From NCBI RefSeq assembly GCF_026319365.1, contig NZ_JAPDMS010000007.1, positions 35,177 to 99,176 of the forward strand: a stretch of 64,000 nucleotides of DNA, in the 5' to 3' direction. Each line of letters opens with the position of its first letter. Position 1 is the first letter of the stretch. The position numbers were made by a program, and so were the translations under genes. This document shows, piece by piece, positions 45,949 through 55,947 of this stretch. A model generated the notes under the pieces. The model saw only the letters and a program-made list of their open reading frames with translations, was not told where the DNA came from and did not search any database. Origin of the DNA: Methylophaga sp. OBS1 (GTDB lineage Bacteria; Pseudomonadota; Gammaproteobacteria; Nitrosococcales; Methylophagaceae).

Positions 45949-47406
45949 TTAGATTACAAACAAATCAACAAACTCATTCACCGGCATGGCTGAGAGCTTG
46001 GCTTCATCCATACACACATCGAGAATCGCTTTTTGTTGACGTTCAGGGAAGCGACGTGCCAGATTGGTTTTATATTTCCGGACCAGTTCCGGAATCCCTT
46101 CAGCACGCCGACGGCGATGGCCAATAGGATATTCCACTGCGATTTGTTCGGAGTGTGAACCATCCTTGAAAAACACCTGTACTGCATTGGCAATCGAGCG
46201 TTTCTCAGGGTCCAGATAATCTTTGGTGTACTCCGGGTTTTCAATACAGACCATCTTGTCGCGCAGGGCATCAATACGCGGATCAGCGGCAACCGCATCT
46301 TCGTAATCCGCCGCTGTGAGGCTGCCTTTGAGTAGTCCTACTGCCGTCATATACTGCAGGCAGTGATCCCGATCGGCCGGGTTATTGAGCGGTCCCTGTT
46401 TGTCGATAATGCGAATTGCAGACTCATGAGTGGTCAGTACAATCTTGTCGATTTGCTCGATTTTTTTCAGTGTATCGATTTTATCGGCAACTTCGGGATG
46501 CAACTGGAAGGCACACTCTACTGCGGTCTGGGCATGAAACTCCGCAGGGAAGGAGATTTTGAATAAGACATTCTCCATCACATAACTGCCGTAGGGGCGC
46601 TGGAATTTAAATGGCTGACCTTTGAAAAAGACATCATAAAAGCCCCAGGTCTTGGCGGTCAGTGCGGTGGGATAACCCATTTCTCCTTTCATCGACATCA
46701 GAGCCAGTCGAACGGCACGACTGGTCGCATCACCCGCCGCCCAGGATTTACGCGAGCCGGTATTGGGGCTGTGGCGATAAGTACGCAGACTCTGACCATC
46801 GACCCAGGCATTGGAAACGGCATTGATAATATCGTCCTTGCTGCCACCGAGCAGACCGGTGACGACGGCAGTGGAGGCGATTTTTACCAGCACCACATGA
46901 TCCAGGCCAACCCGGTTAAAGCTGTTTTCCAGCGCCAGTACACCCTGAATTTCATGGGCTTTAATCATCGCAATCAACACATCACGCATGGTGATTTGGG
47001 GCTGATCATCGCTGCGATTACGTGACAGAAAGTCAGCGATAGCCAGAATGCCGCCCAGATTATCCGACGGGTGACCCCACTCGGCCGCCAGCCAGGTGTC
47101 GTTAAAATCCAGCCAGCGCACCATGGCACCGATATTGAAGGCAGCCTGAACCGGATCCAGTTGAAACTGCGTGCCCGGTACTTTACTGCCGTTGGGGACA
47201 ATCGTGCCCGGCACGATCGGACCCAGTAATTTAGTACAGGCAGGGTAGGAAAGGGCTTCAAAGCCACAGCCCAAAGTATCCATCAGGCAATAACGGGCGG
47301 TATCCAGGGCTTCCTTACTGGTGACCAGATAGTCACTGACGTAGTCGGCGATGTCGACCAGGACCTTGTCAGGTGCCGGGCGAACATTGGAAAAAGCAGC
47401 GGTCAT
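45949..47406 (-). CDS. prpD: 2-Methylcitrate dehydratase (MmgE/PrpD family)
   Basis: 485 residues, the length of PrpD. It dehydrates 2-methylcitrate to 2-methyl-cis-aconitate. Family segments: [41 protein letters not shown] (about 97-125) and a late DRDHCLQYM region. No acnD or prpF is present, consistent with the PrpD-type (not AcnD/PrpF) route; methylisocitrate formation would need an aconitase elsewhere. Last gene of the leftward operon. Confidence 0.92.
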   Translation of the reverse strand: MTAAFSNVRPAPDKVLVDIADYVSDYLVTSKEALDTARYCLMDTLGCGFEALSYPACTKLLGPIVPGTIVPNGSKVPGTQFQLDPVQAAFNIGAMVRWLDFNDTWLAAEWGHPSDNLGGILAIADFLSRNRSDDQPQITMRDVLIAMIKAHEIQGVLALENSFNRVGLDHVVLVKIASTAVVTGLLGGSKDDIINAVSNAWVDGQSLRTYRHSPNTGSRKSWAAGDATSRAVRLALMSMKGEMGYPTALTAKTWGFYDVFFKGQPFKFQRPYGSYVMENVLFKISFPAEFHAQTAVECAFQLHPEVADKIDTLKKIEQIDKIVLTTHESAIRIIDKQGPLNNPADRDHCLQYMTAVGLLKGSLTAADYEDAVAADPRIDALRDKMVCIENPEYTKDYLDPEKRSIANAVQVFFKDGSHSEQIAVEYPIGHRRRRAEGIPELVRKYKTNLARRFPERQQKAILDVCMDEAKLSAMPVNEFVDLFVI

Positions 47407-47432
47407 AAAAATTTCCTCAGTCTAAAACGGGC

Positions 47433-48575
47433 TTAGCCGCGTTCGCTAATAGGGGTAAACGGCCGGTCGGCCGGGCCGGTATACTCGGCGTTGGGACGGA
47501 TGATCTTGTTATCAATCCGCTGTTCGATAATATGAGCGGCCCATCCTGTGACCCGAGAAATCACGAAGATCGGCGTGAAAAAGGCGGTGGGAATGCCCAT
47601 CATGTGGTAGCTGGAGGCACTGTACCAGTCGAGGTTGGGGAACATGTTTTTCTCCCGCCACATGACTTGTTCAATACGTTCGGAGATATTGAACAGATTG
47701 ATATTGTCCCCGTCCTCACAAAGCCGGCGGGAGACTTCTTTGATGGCAACATTGCGCGGGTCAGAAATGGTATAAACCGGGTGGCCGAAGCCAATAATGA
47801 TTTCCTTATTGGCCATGCGCCGCATGATGTCGTTCTCTGCCTCATCCGGACAGGCATATCGTTGAATGATTTCCATCGCGGCCTCATTGGCACCACCATG
47901 CTTGGGTCCGCTGAGAGCGCCGATAGCCCCGGTGATAGAAGAATAAAAATCTGCCAGCGTGCCAGCAATCACCCTGGCGGTGAAGGTCGACGCATTAAAT
48001 TCATGTTCCGCATAGAGCACCAGAGATTCATTCATGGCGGCAATATGTAAATCAGACGGTGACTGGCCGTGCAATAAGTGCAGGAAGTGCGCGGCAATCG
48101 AATCATCATCGGTATCGAGTTCAATTCGCTTGCCATGCAAACTGAAATGATGCCAGTAAAGCAGGGCCGAGCCGAGACAGGCAATCAGACGGTCTGCAAT
48201 ATTGCGTGCGCCTTCGGCACTGTGATCGGCCTGTTCCGGTTCCAGCGTACCCAGCATGGAGGTGGCTGTGCGCATCACATCCATCGGGTGGGCGGTCGGA
48301 GGCAATTGTTCCAGCACGACTTTCAGTGCATCAGGGATATTTCTGAGTTTTTTCAGTTTTGCGTGATAGGCATTAAGCTCAGCCTGATTGGGTAATTGTC
48401 CATGAATCAGCAGAAAGGCGACTTCTTCAAAGCTGGCCTTGGCCGCCAAATCCAGAATGTCATAACCACGGTAATGCAGATCATTGCCACTATGGCCGAC
48501 GGTACAGACTGCCGTGGTACCGGCTGATACGCCTGCCAGGGCAACGCCTTTTTTCTTTTTCTGAACTTGAGTCAT
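47433..48575 (-). CDS. prpC: 2-Methylcitrate synthase (citrate synthase family)
   Basis: Condenses propionyl-CoA and oxaloacetate. 380 residues, matching PrpC (shorter than housekeeping GltA). Catalytic residues in PKHGGANE (His), [13 protein letters not shown] (His) and a late Asp region. N-terminal [26 protein letters not shown] is typical of PrpC. Low activity with acetyl-CoA is possible. 26 bases separate it from prpD. Confidence 0.92.
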   Translation of the reverse strand: MTQVQKKKKGVALAGVSAGTTAVCTVGHSGNDLHYRGYDILDLAAKASFEEVAFLLIHGQLPNQAELNAYHAKLKKLRNIPDALKVVLEQLPPTAHPMDVMRTATSMLGTLEPEQADHSAEGARNIADRLIACLGSALLYWHHFSLHGKRIELDTDDDSIAAHFLHLLHGQSPSDLHIAAMNESLVLYAEHEFNASTFTARVIAGTLADFYSSITGAIGALSGPKHGGANEAAMEIIQRYACPDEAENDIMRRMANKEIIIGFGHPVYTISDPRNVAIKEVSRRLCEDGDNINLFNISERIEQVMWREKNMFPNLDWYSASSYHMMGIPTAFFTPIFVISRVTGWAAHIIEQRIDNKIIRPNAEYTGPADRPFTPISERG

Positions 48576-48621
48576 GGTCTTCTCCCGGCAGCCGAGCTGC
48601 CTGTTAAATCATTGCTTGCAT

Positions 48622-49503
48622 TTATTTATCGTTGTTAAAAAGTTCATCCAGCTTCTGTTCGAAAGCGTGGTAATCGAGGTAGTCGTAGAGTTCACTGCGG
48701 GTTTGCATCAAATCGACGACATGCTGCTGCGTACCATGCTCACGAACGGATTGATAGACTCTGAGCGCGGCGGCATTCATCGCCCGGAAAGCGGAAAGGG
48801 GATAAAGCACCATACTGACGTCATGGGCGGCCAGTTCATCGACAGTGAATAAAGGTGTACTGCCGAATTCCGTGATATTGGCAAGTACCGGTACCTTCAC
48901 TGCCCGGGCGAACTGTTGATACATGTCCAGTTCAGTCATGGCTTCAGGAAAAATCATATCCGCACCAGCCTCAACACAGGCGCAGGCACGCTCGATAGCT
49001 GACTGGAGTCCTTCCACGGCCAGGGCATCGGTGCGGGCCATAATCACGAAATCATCATCGGTTTTGGCATCCACTGCGGCCTTGATGCGGTCGACCATTT
49101 CCTGCTGGCTGACAATCGCCTTGTTAGGTCGGTGACCACAGCGTTTATTCTGTACCTGATCTTCAATATGCACAGCGCCTGCGCCGGCACGAATCATGGT
49201 TTTCACCGTACGGGCGATATTAAAAGCGCCGCCAAAGCCGGTATCAATATCAACCAGTACCGGTTTGTCGGTGACATTGGTGATGCGCTCGACGTCTGTG
49301 GCCACATCATCCATCGTGGAGATGCCCAGATCCGGCAGGCCCAGCGATCCGGCCGCGACACCACCGCCTGAAACATAAAGCGCGCGGTAACCGACTTTGT
49401 CAGCCATACGGGCGTGGTAGGCATTAATCGCACCGATGACCTGTAAGGGATGTTCTTCGGCGACCGCCTGTCTGAAACGGGCACCAGCTGAAATGTTTGT
49501 CAT
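48622..49503 (-). CDS. prpB: 2-Methylisocitrate lyase
   Basis: Splits 2-methylisocitrate into pyruvate and succinate. 293 residues of the isocitrate lyase/PEP mutase superfamily. Catalytic loop KRCGHRPNK (about 119-127) with the active Cys, metal Asp in [10 protein letters not shown], and HIEDQVQ. Sits 9 bases after the 332-residue CitE-type gene on the same strand. Confidence 0.93.
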   Translation of the reverse strand: MTNISAGARFRQAVAEEHPLQVIGAINAYHARMADKVGYRALYVSGGGVAAGSLGLPDLGISTMDDVATDVERITNVTDKPVLVDIDTGFGGAFNIARTVKTMIRAGAGAVHIEDQVQNKRCGHRPNKAIVSQQEMVDRIKAAVDAKTDDDFVIMARTDALAVEGLQSAIERACACVEAGADMIFPEAMTELDMYQQFARAVKVPVLANITEFGSTPLFTVDELAAHDVSMVLYPLSAFRAMNAAALRVYQSVREHGTQQHVVDLMQTRSELYDYLDYHAFEQKLDELFNNDK

Positions 49504-49512
49504 AATCCGTCC

Positions 49513-50511
49513 TTATCCGAAAAAGGCTTTATCCGCCTCAGCAGGCAGGTCTACACCGGTTTGTTTGGCACGCTGCAGTAATTCCCAGAAATAGCGGTAG
49601 GTCGCGCGGTCGTGCAGCTCGCCTTCATACTGAATCGGCCCCCAGTCAGCCTGTTGTGCGCTGAGCAGGATATACGCGGCGGCAAGCACTTCGCTGTAAT
49701 CCGGTTTCATCGCATCGACTATCGCTTTAATCTGTGTCGGGTAAATACTCCACATCCGTAGAAAGCCGAATTCATGACGGGCACGGGTGGCATCTGAGTG
49801 AGTCACTTCTTCGTTTTTCAGGTCCAGTGTCACGTTATGGGCGGGCACGACCCCATTAGCGAGGGCAGCGGCAACCACCTCCGCCTTGGCTCTGGCAAGC
49901 AGACGGTGATCAAACTGGCCGGGGCTGCGCATAGCGGTAGCAGAAATAGCGCCGTGGTGAGCGCTGACAAAATCCATCAGACCGAAATCCAGTACCTGAA
50001 TCCAGTCCAGGGCGGCGATCTGATGCACGTCTCTCAAAGCGCCGTGGGTTTCGATCAACACATGAACCGGAATTTCGCGTTCGATACCGTGCTGACGGGC
50101 AACTTTCTGGATGAAGCCAATCATCTCTGCAACCTGGTTGACCGAGGTTGCTTTAGGAATCGTGATGTAGCTGAGGACATTTCCGGCACCCGGCACCAGA
50201 ATCTCTATATCCTGCTGCCAGCAGGGGTGGGTATAGTCGTGGATACGGGCACCGGCCATTTTATGTTTATTCAGGTCCGAGTTAAGCACGCGCACGATCA
50301 TCTCGGCATGCGCTTTTTCAGTACCCGCGGCGGCGCCATCTTCACAGTCACAGGTGATATCAAATACCGGGCCGATACTGTCCTGCAGGCCTAAAGCCTT
50401 GGTGATCAGCTTTTCACTGCCGGCAAAATGCTCACAACTGGGAACAATCGGGAACGCGCGTTCGCCTTCAAACAGCGCTTCGCTGGGATGAGTCAGTTTA
50501 GTCATATTCAT
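49513..50511 (-). CDS. HpcH/HpaI-CitE family lyase (malyl-/methylmalyl-CoA lyase candidate)
   Basis: 332 residues. TIM-barrel CitE superfamily with a divergent metal site: CDCEDGAA (about 54-61), the Glu in VLIETHGALRDVH, and the Asp in LDFGLMDFVSAHHGA. The superfamily splits or forms beta-hydroxyacyl-CoA thioesters. Next to a mesaconyl-CoA hydratase homologue and prpBC it could cleave or make beta-methylmalyl-CoA (propionyl-CoA plus glyoxylate) or malyl-CoA. The specific substrate cannot be read from sequence. Confidence 0.75.
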   Translation of the reverse strand: MNMTKLTHPSEALFEGERAFPIVPSCEHFAGSEKLITKALGLQDSIGPVFDITCDCEDGAAAGTEKAHAEMIVRVLNSDLNKHKMAGARIHDYTHPCWQQDIEILVPGAGNVLSYITIPKATSVNQVAEMIGFIQKVARQHGIEREIPVHVLIETHGALRDVHQIAALDWIQVLDFGLMDFVSAHHGAISATAMRSPGQFDHRLLARAKAEVVAAALANGVVPAHNVTLDLKNEEVTHSDATRARHEFGFLRMWSIYPTQIKAIVDAMKPDYSEVLAAAYILLSAQQADWGPIQYEGELHDRATYRYFWELLQRAKQTGVDLPAEADKAFFG

Positions 50512-50525
50512 AGCCTGCTTCTTCC

Positions 50526-51599
50526 TTATGCCTTACGCGGCATTAACACGGTGTAGTCGAGATCAAGCACGACATTAGGGTGATACTGACGTTTACCATC
50601 AATATCGATGTGGGTGGAGTCGAGACTGTCAGCCGTCTGGTTCTTCAGGCCGACCATTCTCAGCCGAAGTGCGCCCAGATCTGAGCGACCGGGCAGGGGC
50701 CATTTTTCCAGCACTTCGGTCCAGGTATAAAAAGTATCGCCGCCGAAACTGGGGTTGGCATGGGTCCCAGCGTTAATTGCGGCGATAAACAGGGCATTCT
50801 CAAGGCCGTCATAGCTGAGCGCCCGGCAGACCGATATGACATGGCCGCCATACATAAGCCGTTTGCCGAAAGCACTTTGCTGCATCATCAAATCATCAAA
50901 GTGCAGCCGGGCGTTGTTCTGATAGAGCTTGGTAGCGAGAGTATGATCGCTGTCATCAACGGTCATTCCGGCTGGGTGGTTGAGTCTTTCGCCGGCTTCA
51001 AAGTCTTCCCAGAAACGGCTGGAACCGGTGACAGTGGCTTCGAAGTCTTTGGCATCAAGCTCAGCTGGAATGAATAAGTTCTCTGCGGCGACGACCTGAG
51101 CCAGTTCCGGCACCACGGTCTCCGGTGCCGGGGCATTGACATCCTTTTTATGCACCATCACCCAACGGACCCAGGACAACACTGCTTTGTGATTCTGATT
51201 AAAGCTGGTGGAACGAACAAAGACGATACCGTTCTTGCCACTCGAGTTCTGCTTGAGACCGATAACTTCGGTTTCAGTCGTCAGCGTGTCACCGGCATAG
51301 ACCGGATGCTGAAACTGGACTTCGGCATAGCCAAGATTGGCAACGGCATTGACCGAGATATCCGGCACGCTTTTGCCAAAGGCGATGTGGAAAGTCAGCA
51401 GATCATCGATGGTTTTATCAGCAAAGCCCAGTGAATGGGCGACCGGTTGCGCACAGTGGGCGATATGGCGGGACCCGGTCAAAGCGATATACAGTGCCGC
51501 ATCGCCCTCGGTAATGGTGCGGGGCGTAGCATGCACAATCGTTTCTCCCAAGCTGAAATCTTCGAAAAAACGGCCCTGATTGAATTGCGGCTTAGTCAT
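50526..51599 (-). CDS. Mesaconyl-CoA hydratase-like double MaoC protein
   Basis: 357 residues with two hotdog repeats (about 8-150 and 195-345). The N-terminal half (NQGRFFEDFSLGETIVHATP, LLTFHIAFGKSVPDIS, NAVANLGYAEVQF) closely resembles the mesaconyl-CoA hydratase (beta-methylmalyl-CoA dehydratase, Mch) of the ethylmalonyl-CoA and 3-hydroxypropionate pathways. It would interconvert mesaconyl-C1-CoA and beta-methylmalyl-CoA. It overlaps the upstream CitE-type gene by 8 bases. One of the best-identified genes of the cluster. Confidence 0.82.
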   Translation of the reverse strand: MTKPQFNQGRFFEDFSLGETIVHATPRTITEGDAALYIALTGSRHIAHCAQPVAHSLGFADKTIDDLLTFHIAFGKSVPDISVNAVANLGYAEVQFQHPVYAGDTLTTETEVIGLKQNSSGKNGIVFVRSTSFNQNHKAVLSWVRWVMVHKKDVNAPAPETVVPELAQVVAAENLFIPAELDAKDFEATVTGSSRFWEDFEAGERLNHPAGMTVDDSDHTLATKLYQNNARLHFDDLMMQQSAFGKRLMYGGHVISVCRALSYDGLENALFIAAINAGTHANPSFGGDTFYTWTEVLEKWPLPGRSDLGALRLRMVGLKNQTADSLDSTHIDIDGKRQYHPNVVLDLDYTVLMPRKA

Positions 51600-52473
51600 T
51601 ATCCAACTCCAGCTCTTTGATCATGTCACTGAGAAGCAGGAAGCGCTTGGCCGCGGTCACATGATGATGTTCAACCAGCTTGCCATTAACCAGCACAGTG
51701 CCTCGACCTGCCTTATTCGCTTCACTCAGGGCTTCGATAATTTCCTTCGCCATTTCTACTTCGGCGGGTTTGGGGGTATAAGCATCGTTGGCATAGGGCA
51801 ACTGGAAGGGGTGAACCAGTGACTTGCCGTCAAAGCCCATATCTCTTCCGATACGACAGGCATATTCAAAGGCCTGCATATCTTTCAGATCACTGTGAAT
51901 ACCATCAATAACTGCACGGCCATACGCACGTGCTGCCAGGACAACCCATGACAGACTGGTGCGAATGGCGGTGCGTTCCAGCGTGGGTCTGGCATGCAGG
52001 TCGGAAATCAGATCCGACGTGGCCAGCACCATACAAGCAATACGATCTGAAGCCCGGGCGATTTCTTCAGCATGCAAAACGGCCAGTGGGCTCTCGATCA
52101 TGACCATAATCGGGGTTTCGGTATTACCGGCTTCCTCCATGGCATTGATGGCGGCCATGACATCATCCTGGTTTTCTATACTGGAAAACAGGATGGCATC
52201 AGCGCCCAGGTTGGCGACGGCATTGACGTCGTCATAACCCCACTCAGAGTCGAGATCATTGACCCGCACTACGACCTCGCGATTGCCGTAGCCGCCTTTT
52301 TTCAGTTCCTTCACCACATTGGCGCGGGACTCTTCTTTGGCAGAGAGCAGAATAGGGGCGCCCAGATCCAGAATAATGGAATCAACCTGCAGGCTGCGGG
52401 CTTTCTCCAGATAGTGCGGGTTGCAACCCGGCACATACAGCATGGAACGTCTTGGCCGGTAATAGTCAGTCAT
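51592..52473 (-). CDS. CitE-family protein with altered metal/substrate motif
   Basis: 293 residues, CitE/citramalyl-CoA lyase branch, start RRSMLYVPGCNPHYLEKA. The motif normally reading LDLEDAVAP is LDLGAPILLSAKEE (about 35-48), losing the conserved Glu-Asp pair. The metal Glu in MIESPLAVLHAEE and Asp in LATSDLISDL remain, and GFDGKSLVHPFQ is intact. It may have shifted specificity (for example thioesterase or mesaconyl/citramalyl-CoA chemistry) or reduced lyase activity. First gene of the leftward operon, 87 bases from palindrome A. Confidence 0.72.
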   Translation of the reverse strand: MTDYYRPRRSMLYVPGCNPHYLEKARSLQVDSIILDLGAPILLSAKEESRANVVKELKKGGYGNREVVVRVNDLDSEWGYDDVNAVANLGADAILFSSIENQDDVMAAINAMEEAGNTETPIMVMIESPLAVLHAEEIARASDRIACMVLATSDLISDLHARPTLERTAIRTSLSWVVLAARAYGRAVIDGIHSDLKDMQAFEYACRIGRDMGFDGKSLVHPFQLPYANDAYTPKPAEVEMAKEIIEALSEANKAGRGTVLVNGKLVEHHHVTAAKRFLLLSDMIKELELDND

Positions 52474-52559
52474 AACAATCTCACCTTGATATCAGCATCT
52501 GCTGATGCGTGAAATGATTCTATCCCCGTTATTTTGAGAGTGTCAATATTTATCTTATG

Positions 52560-52571
52560 TCTTATATAAGA
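52560..52571. promoter_or_regulatory. Palindrome A of the divergent GntR regulon
   Basis: TCTTATATAAGA, a perfect 12-bp palindrome, embedded in a wider dyad TATCTTAT-N7-ATAAGATA (52551-52573). Identical to palindrome B, 164 bp away, and lying on the side of the leftward operon. Likely operator of the adjacent GntR protein. Confidence 0.7.
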
Positions 52572-52723
52572 TATAAAACACTAGACAAGTTGAAATAACT
52601 GATATAGATTGACAATCACAGTGATTACGCCTGATTAAAGAAATCATTGATCAGGGGCTGATAGTTATTAGTTTCAGCAGAAAAGTCAGAATATGACTGT
52701 GAAGGCGACACGAATTACTTGTG

Positions 52724-52735
52724 TCTTATATAAGA
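52724..52735. promoter_or_regulatory. Palindrome B of the divergent GntR regulon
   Basis: Second copy of TCTTATATAAGA, with TG before it as in copy A. It lies 50 bases before the gntR start, placed to control gntR and the rightward operon. The region between A and B (52572-52723) has no gene. Confidence 0.7.
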
Positions 52736-52784
52736 GTGGTTTGGTAGGCTATGAGATATGTTCGATAACCAAACAGGAATGATA

Positions 52785-53519
52785 ATGAGCAAATCAGCGA
52801 GTGCGCCGGTTTTCAAACCACTCTATGAGCAGATCAAGGTATTTCTGACTCAGAGCCTGATTGCAGGGGAGTGGAAGCCCGGCGAGAGCATCCCCAGTGA
52901 AATTGAGTTGGCGGCGCGTTTCAATGTCAGCCAGGGCACGGTGCGGAAAGCGATTGATGCGCTGGCCATGGAAAATATTCTGATCCGCCGTCAGGGCAAG
53001 GGCACCTTTGTCGCCACCCATAAAGAAGAGCAGAGCAAACTGCGTTTTCTGCGTCTGACCGCGGCCGATGGTCACAAGCAGCCGCTGAATAACGAACTGC
53101 TGTCATGCAAACGCCTCAAGGCCTCGGCTGAGATTTCAAAACTGACCGGTCTTAAAAAAGGGACTGCAGTGATTGAAATTCAGCGCCTGCTGACTTTTTC
53201 CGGTGAACCTAAAATCCTGGATTACATCATCGTTCAGGCCAAGTTTTTCCGTGGCCTCAACAGTGCACGTATTAACGACCATAACGGTTCTTTGTACAGC
53301 ATGTACGAAACGGTTTATGGCATTCCGATGGTGCGTGCAGAAGAAAAACTGACTGCGGTCGCTGCCAGCGCCGAAGACTGCAAATTACTCAAGGTAGAAC
53401 CCGGCTTTCCACTGCTCAAAGTGGAGCGGGTAGCCTACACCTACGGCGACAAACCGATGGAGTGGCGTGTCGGTCTCTGCGTCACCGATGAACATCATTA
53501 TATGAACGAACTGGAGTAA
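52785..53519 (+). CDS. GntR-family regulator, HutC/UTRA type
   Basis: 244 residues from ATG 52785, which has AGGAA 7-8 bases upstream; in-frame ATGs at 52758 and 52779 are less well placed. Winged helix (about 15-80: SIPSEIELAARFNVSQGTVRKAIDAL) and a UTRA ligand-binding domain (about 90-240: GTAVIEIQRLLTFSGEPKILDY). Sits between the two halves of the propionate/mesaconate-type cluster and is 5 bases from the malic enzyme gene. Ligand perhaps a CoA thioester or dicarboxylate of the pathway. Confidence 0.88.
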   Translation: MSKSASAPVFKPLYEQIKVFLTQSLIAGEWKPGESIPSEIELAARFNVSQGTVRKAIDALAMENILIRRQGKGTFVATHKEEQSKLRFLRLTAADGHKQPLNNELLSCKRLKASAEISKLTGLKKGTAVIEIQRLLTFSGEPKILDYIIVQAKFFRGLNSARINDHNGSLYSMYETVYGIPMVRAEEKLTAVAASAEDCKLLKVEPGFPLLKVERVAYTYGDKPMEWRVGLCVTDEHHYMNELE

Positions 53520-53524
53520 ACCCG

Positions 53525-54763
53525 ATGACAGACAACCAGCCTAGCTACAAACAGCGCGCGCTTGATTATCATGAGTTTCCACGGCCCGGCAAACTCAGCG
53601 TGGAATCCAGCAAAGCCTGCGCCACCGGGGCCGAGTTGTCTCTGGCATATACGCCGGGCGTGGCGGAACCGGTGCGTGAAATTCATCGTGACCCTGAAAC
53701 TGCCTATCGTTATACCAATAAAGGTAACCTTGTTGCCGTCATCACCGATGGCACTGCGGTGCTGGGCCTGGGCAATGTCGGACCGCTGGCCAGCAAACCG
53801 GTGATGGAAGGTAAAGCGGTTTTATTTAAACGCTTTGTTGATATTGATGTGTTTGATATTGAAGTCGATGCGCCTTCGGTTGAGAGTTTTATTGAGACAG
53901 TGGTCAATATCGCGCCGACTTTCGGCGGGATCAATCTTGAAGATATCGCCGCACCGCACTGTTTCCGCATTGAACGGGAATTACGGCAGCGGCTCAACAT
54001 TCCTGTATTTCATGACGATCAACATGGCACCGCCGTTGTTATCTGTGCCGCGCTGATTAATGCGCTGGCTTTACAGGAAAAAACGCTGGCCAAAGCCAAA
54101 ATTGTTTTCCTGGGTGCCGGCGCGGCCGGTATGGCGACCGCCAGATTGCTCAAAGCCATGGGGGCCAGCGATATCACGCTGGTCAATAAATCCGGTGTTT
54201 TATTCAAAGGCATAAGCGGCGTCAGTGAGGAAGTCAGTGACTTACTCAGAAATACAACAGACAGAACGCTGGCCGATGCGATGATAGACGCTGATGTCTT
54301 TATCGGCGTCTCGGCAGCCAATGCCTTACCACCTGAGCTACTCAAAACCATGGCTGCAAAACCGGTGGTATTCGCCCTGGCCAATCCCGATCCTGAAATC
54401 CTGCCGGACCTGGCTAAAGCGGCCAGAGAGGATCTGGTGATGGCGACAGGCCGTTCCGATTTTCCAAATCAGGTGAATAACGCGCTGTGCTTTCCCTATC
54501 TGTTTCGCGGTGCGCTTGATGCCAAGGCGCCGCAGGTTAGTGAGGCGATGCAAATTGCCGCCGCGCATGCACTGGCGGAACTAGCCAGAGAGCCGGTGCC
54601 GGATTCGGTATTGGAAGCCTACGACCTGGACACGCTGACATTCGGCCCTGATTACATTATTCCCAAACCATTTGATCCGCGGCTGTTAAAGCGCGTGTCA
54701 GAAGCGGTGTGTGTGGCCAGCCTGCAGGAACAGGCGATGCTGGCACAAAAAACAGGCTCATAG
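53525..54763 (+). CDS. Malic enzyme (short, MaeB-type without PTA domain)
   Basis: 412 residues. Oxidative decarboxylation of malate to pyruvate. AYTPGVAEPVREI, metal ligands in NLEDIAAPHCF and FHDDQHGTAVV, nucleotide-binding FLGAGAAGMATARLL. It corresponds to the N-terminal half of MaeB; the phosphotransacetylase-like C-terminal half of about 340 residues is absent, as in DME/short NADP malic enzymes. Cofactor preference is unresolved. It would feed pyruvate to PpsA, encoded downstream. Confidence 0.92.
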   Translation: MTDNQPSYKQRALDYHEFPRPGKLSVESSKACATGAELSLAYTPGVAEPVREIHRDPETAYRYTNKGNLVAVITDGTAVLGLGNVGPLASKPVMEGKAVLFKRFVDIDVFDIEVDAPSVESFIETVVNIAPTFGGINLEDIAAPHCFRIERELRQRLNIPVFHDDQHGTAVVICAALINALALQEKTLAKAKIVFLGAGAAGMATARLLKAMGASDITLVNKSGVLFKGISGVSEEVSDLLRNTTDRTLADAMIDADVFIGVSAANALPPELLKTMAAKPVVFALANPDPEILPDLAKAAREDLVMATGRSDFPNQVNNALCFPYLFRGALDAKAPQVSEAMQIAAAHALAELAREPVPDSVLEAYDLDTLTFGPDYIIPKPFDPRLLKRVSEAVCVASLQEQAMLAQKTGS

Positions 54764-54789
54764 CCTGCACTGATAACAGGGGGAAGCTG

Positions 54790-55947
54790 ATGGAATATCC
54801 CAATAAACAATATGCCGAACCGTTTGCAGATGTTGATTTCTGCCGGGTTTTCAACAACACGGTACTCGGCGATTACTGGCCCGGTATTCAGCTTTATTAC
54901 CCACCGGTGAAGTATGCCCCGTCACTGGGTATCTATGAGGATCTGGAGCAGGCGTCGCAGCGGATCAAAAAACACGCCTATGAAACCCGGGCCCACACCC
55001 TGATTTTCGATCTGGAAGACGGCTGCAGACAGAAAGAGATGAGCCGGACTTTATTGCGTCAGGAATTGCCGGGGCTTCGCCAATATAACAAAGACGTGAC
55101 CATTGCTGTGCGGGTGAATCCTTTCCGTACCTATGAATATGAGCAGGACATGGATCTGGTCCGTGATATGGGCGACTGCATTGACGTGGTGATGCTGGCC
55201 AAGGCGGGTGAAGCCTATGGCGCGCCGGAAGTACGGGACTTGTCCAATCTGCTGGTCAGTATCAATAACAAGATCACCATACAGCCGATTATCGAGCATC
55301 CCAAATCGCTCAAAATCGCGCCGGATTTAATGCAGTACAGCACGGTTAAGCATGTGGTGTTCGGTATTCATGACTTTTCCAAGGCGATGGGTATCCATAT
55401 CACGCCGGAAAAATGGACTGAAGAACTCAAGCATTTTCTGTATCAAATCATGTTTGAAGCACGGATCGCCGGTAAAGGCGTAATCGGTGGGGTGGAAACC
55501 CTGATTGGTTCATCCAGCATGCCGGAAAAATTTGTCGAGCCACATGATGTCCGGCGCTGGCTGGATTTACATGGCGAAGAAGAATCCCGCATCGTTTATA
55601 AGCATGCCTGTGAGGAGACCGCGATGGGCCTGACCGGCAAACAGGTGATTCACCCCGGTCATATTCACCTGTGCAAAGTCGCTTATACCCCGTCACCAAC
55701 GGATATCAATCAGAAAATCGCCATTCTCAAGGCGGCTATTGAAGCCGATGCCCTGTTGGGTGGTGCTATCAAGTTTGAGGGGGAGATGCTGGACCCGCCG
55801 ATGTTCGGTAAAGCCCTGCAAACCCTGTTACGGGCCAATGCCCTAAAAGCCCTGAAACCGGAAGATCGCCAGTTTGCCATCGAGGTATTGCAACTGATGC
55901 CGGCTCAGGTGATTCGTGAGAACTGGCCATACGGAGCGATATTATGA
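54790..55947 (+). CDS. HpcH/HpaI-CitE family aldolase/lyase, long form
   Basis: 385 residues from ATG 54790 (GGGGGAAG at 54779-54786). CitE-superfamily barrel with intact key motifs: IFDLEDGCRQKEMSR (about 73-87), IQPIIEHPKSLKIAP with the metal Glu, GIHDFSKAMGIH with the metal Asp, and GKQVIHPGHIHL. Longer than typical CitE because of N- and C-terminal extensions. Third member of the family in this cluster, so different CoA thioesters are probably handled. It overlaps the acyl-CoA synthetase gene by 4 bases. Confidence 0.75.
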   Translation: MEYPNKQYAEPFADVDFCRVFNNTVLGDYWPGIQLYYPPVKYAPSLGIYEDLEQASQRIKKHAYETRAHTLIFDLEDGCRQKEMSRTLLRQELPGLRQYNKDVTIAVRVNPFRTYEYEQDMDLVRDMGDCIDVVMLAKAGEAYGAPEVRDLSNLLVSINNKITIQPIIEHPKSLKIAPDLMQYSTVKHVVFGIHDFSKAMGIHITPEKWTEELKHFLYQIMFEARIAGKGVIGGVETLIGSSSMPEKFVEPHDVRRWLDLHGEEESRIVYKHACEETAMGLTGKQVIHPGHIHLCKVAYTPSPTDINQKIAILKAAIEADALLGGAIKFEGEMLDPPMFGKALQTLLRANALKALKPEDRQFAIEVLQLMPAQVIRENWPYGAIL

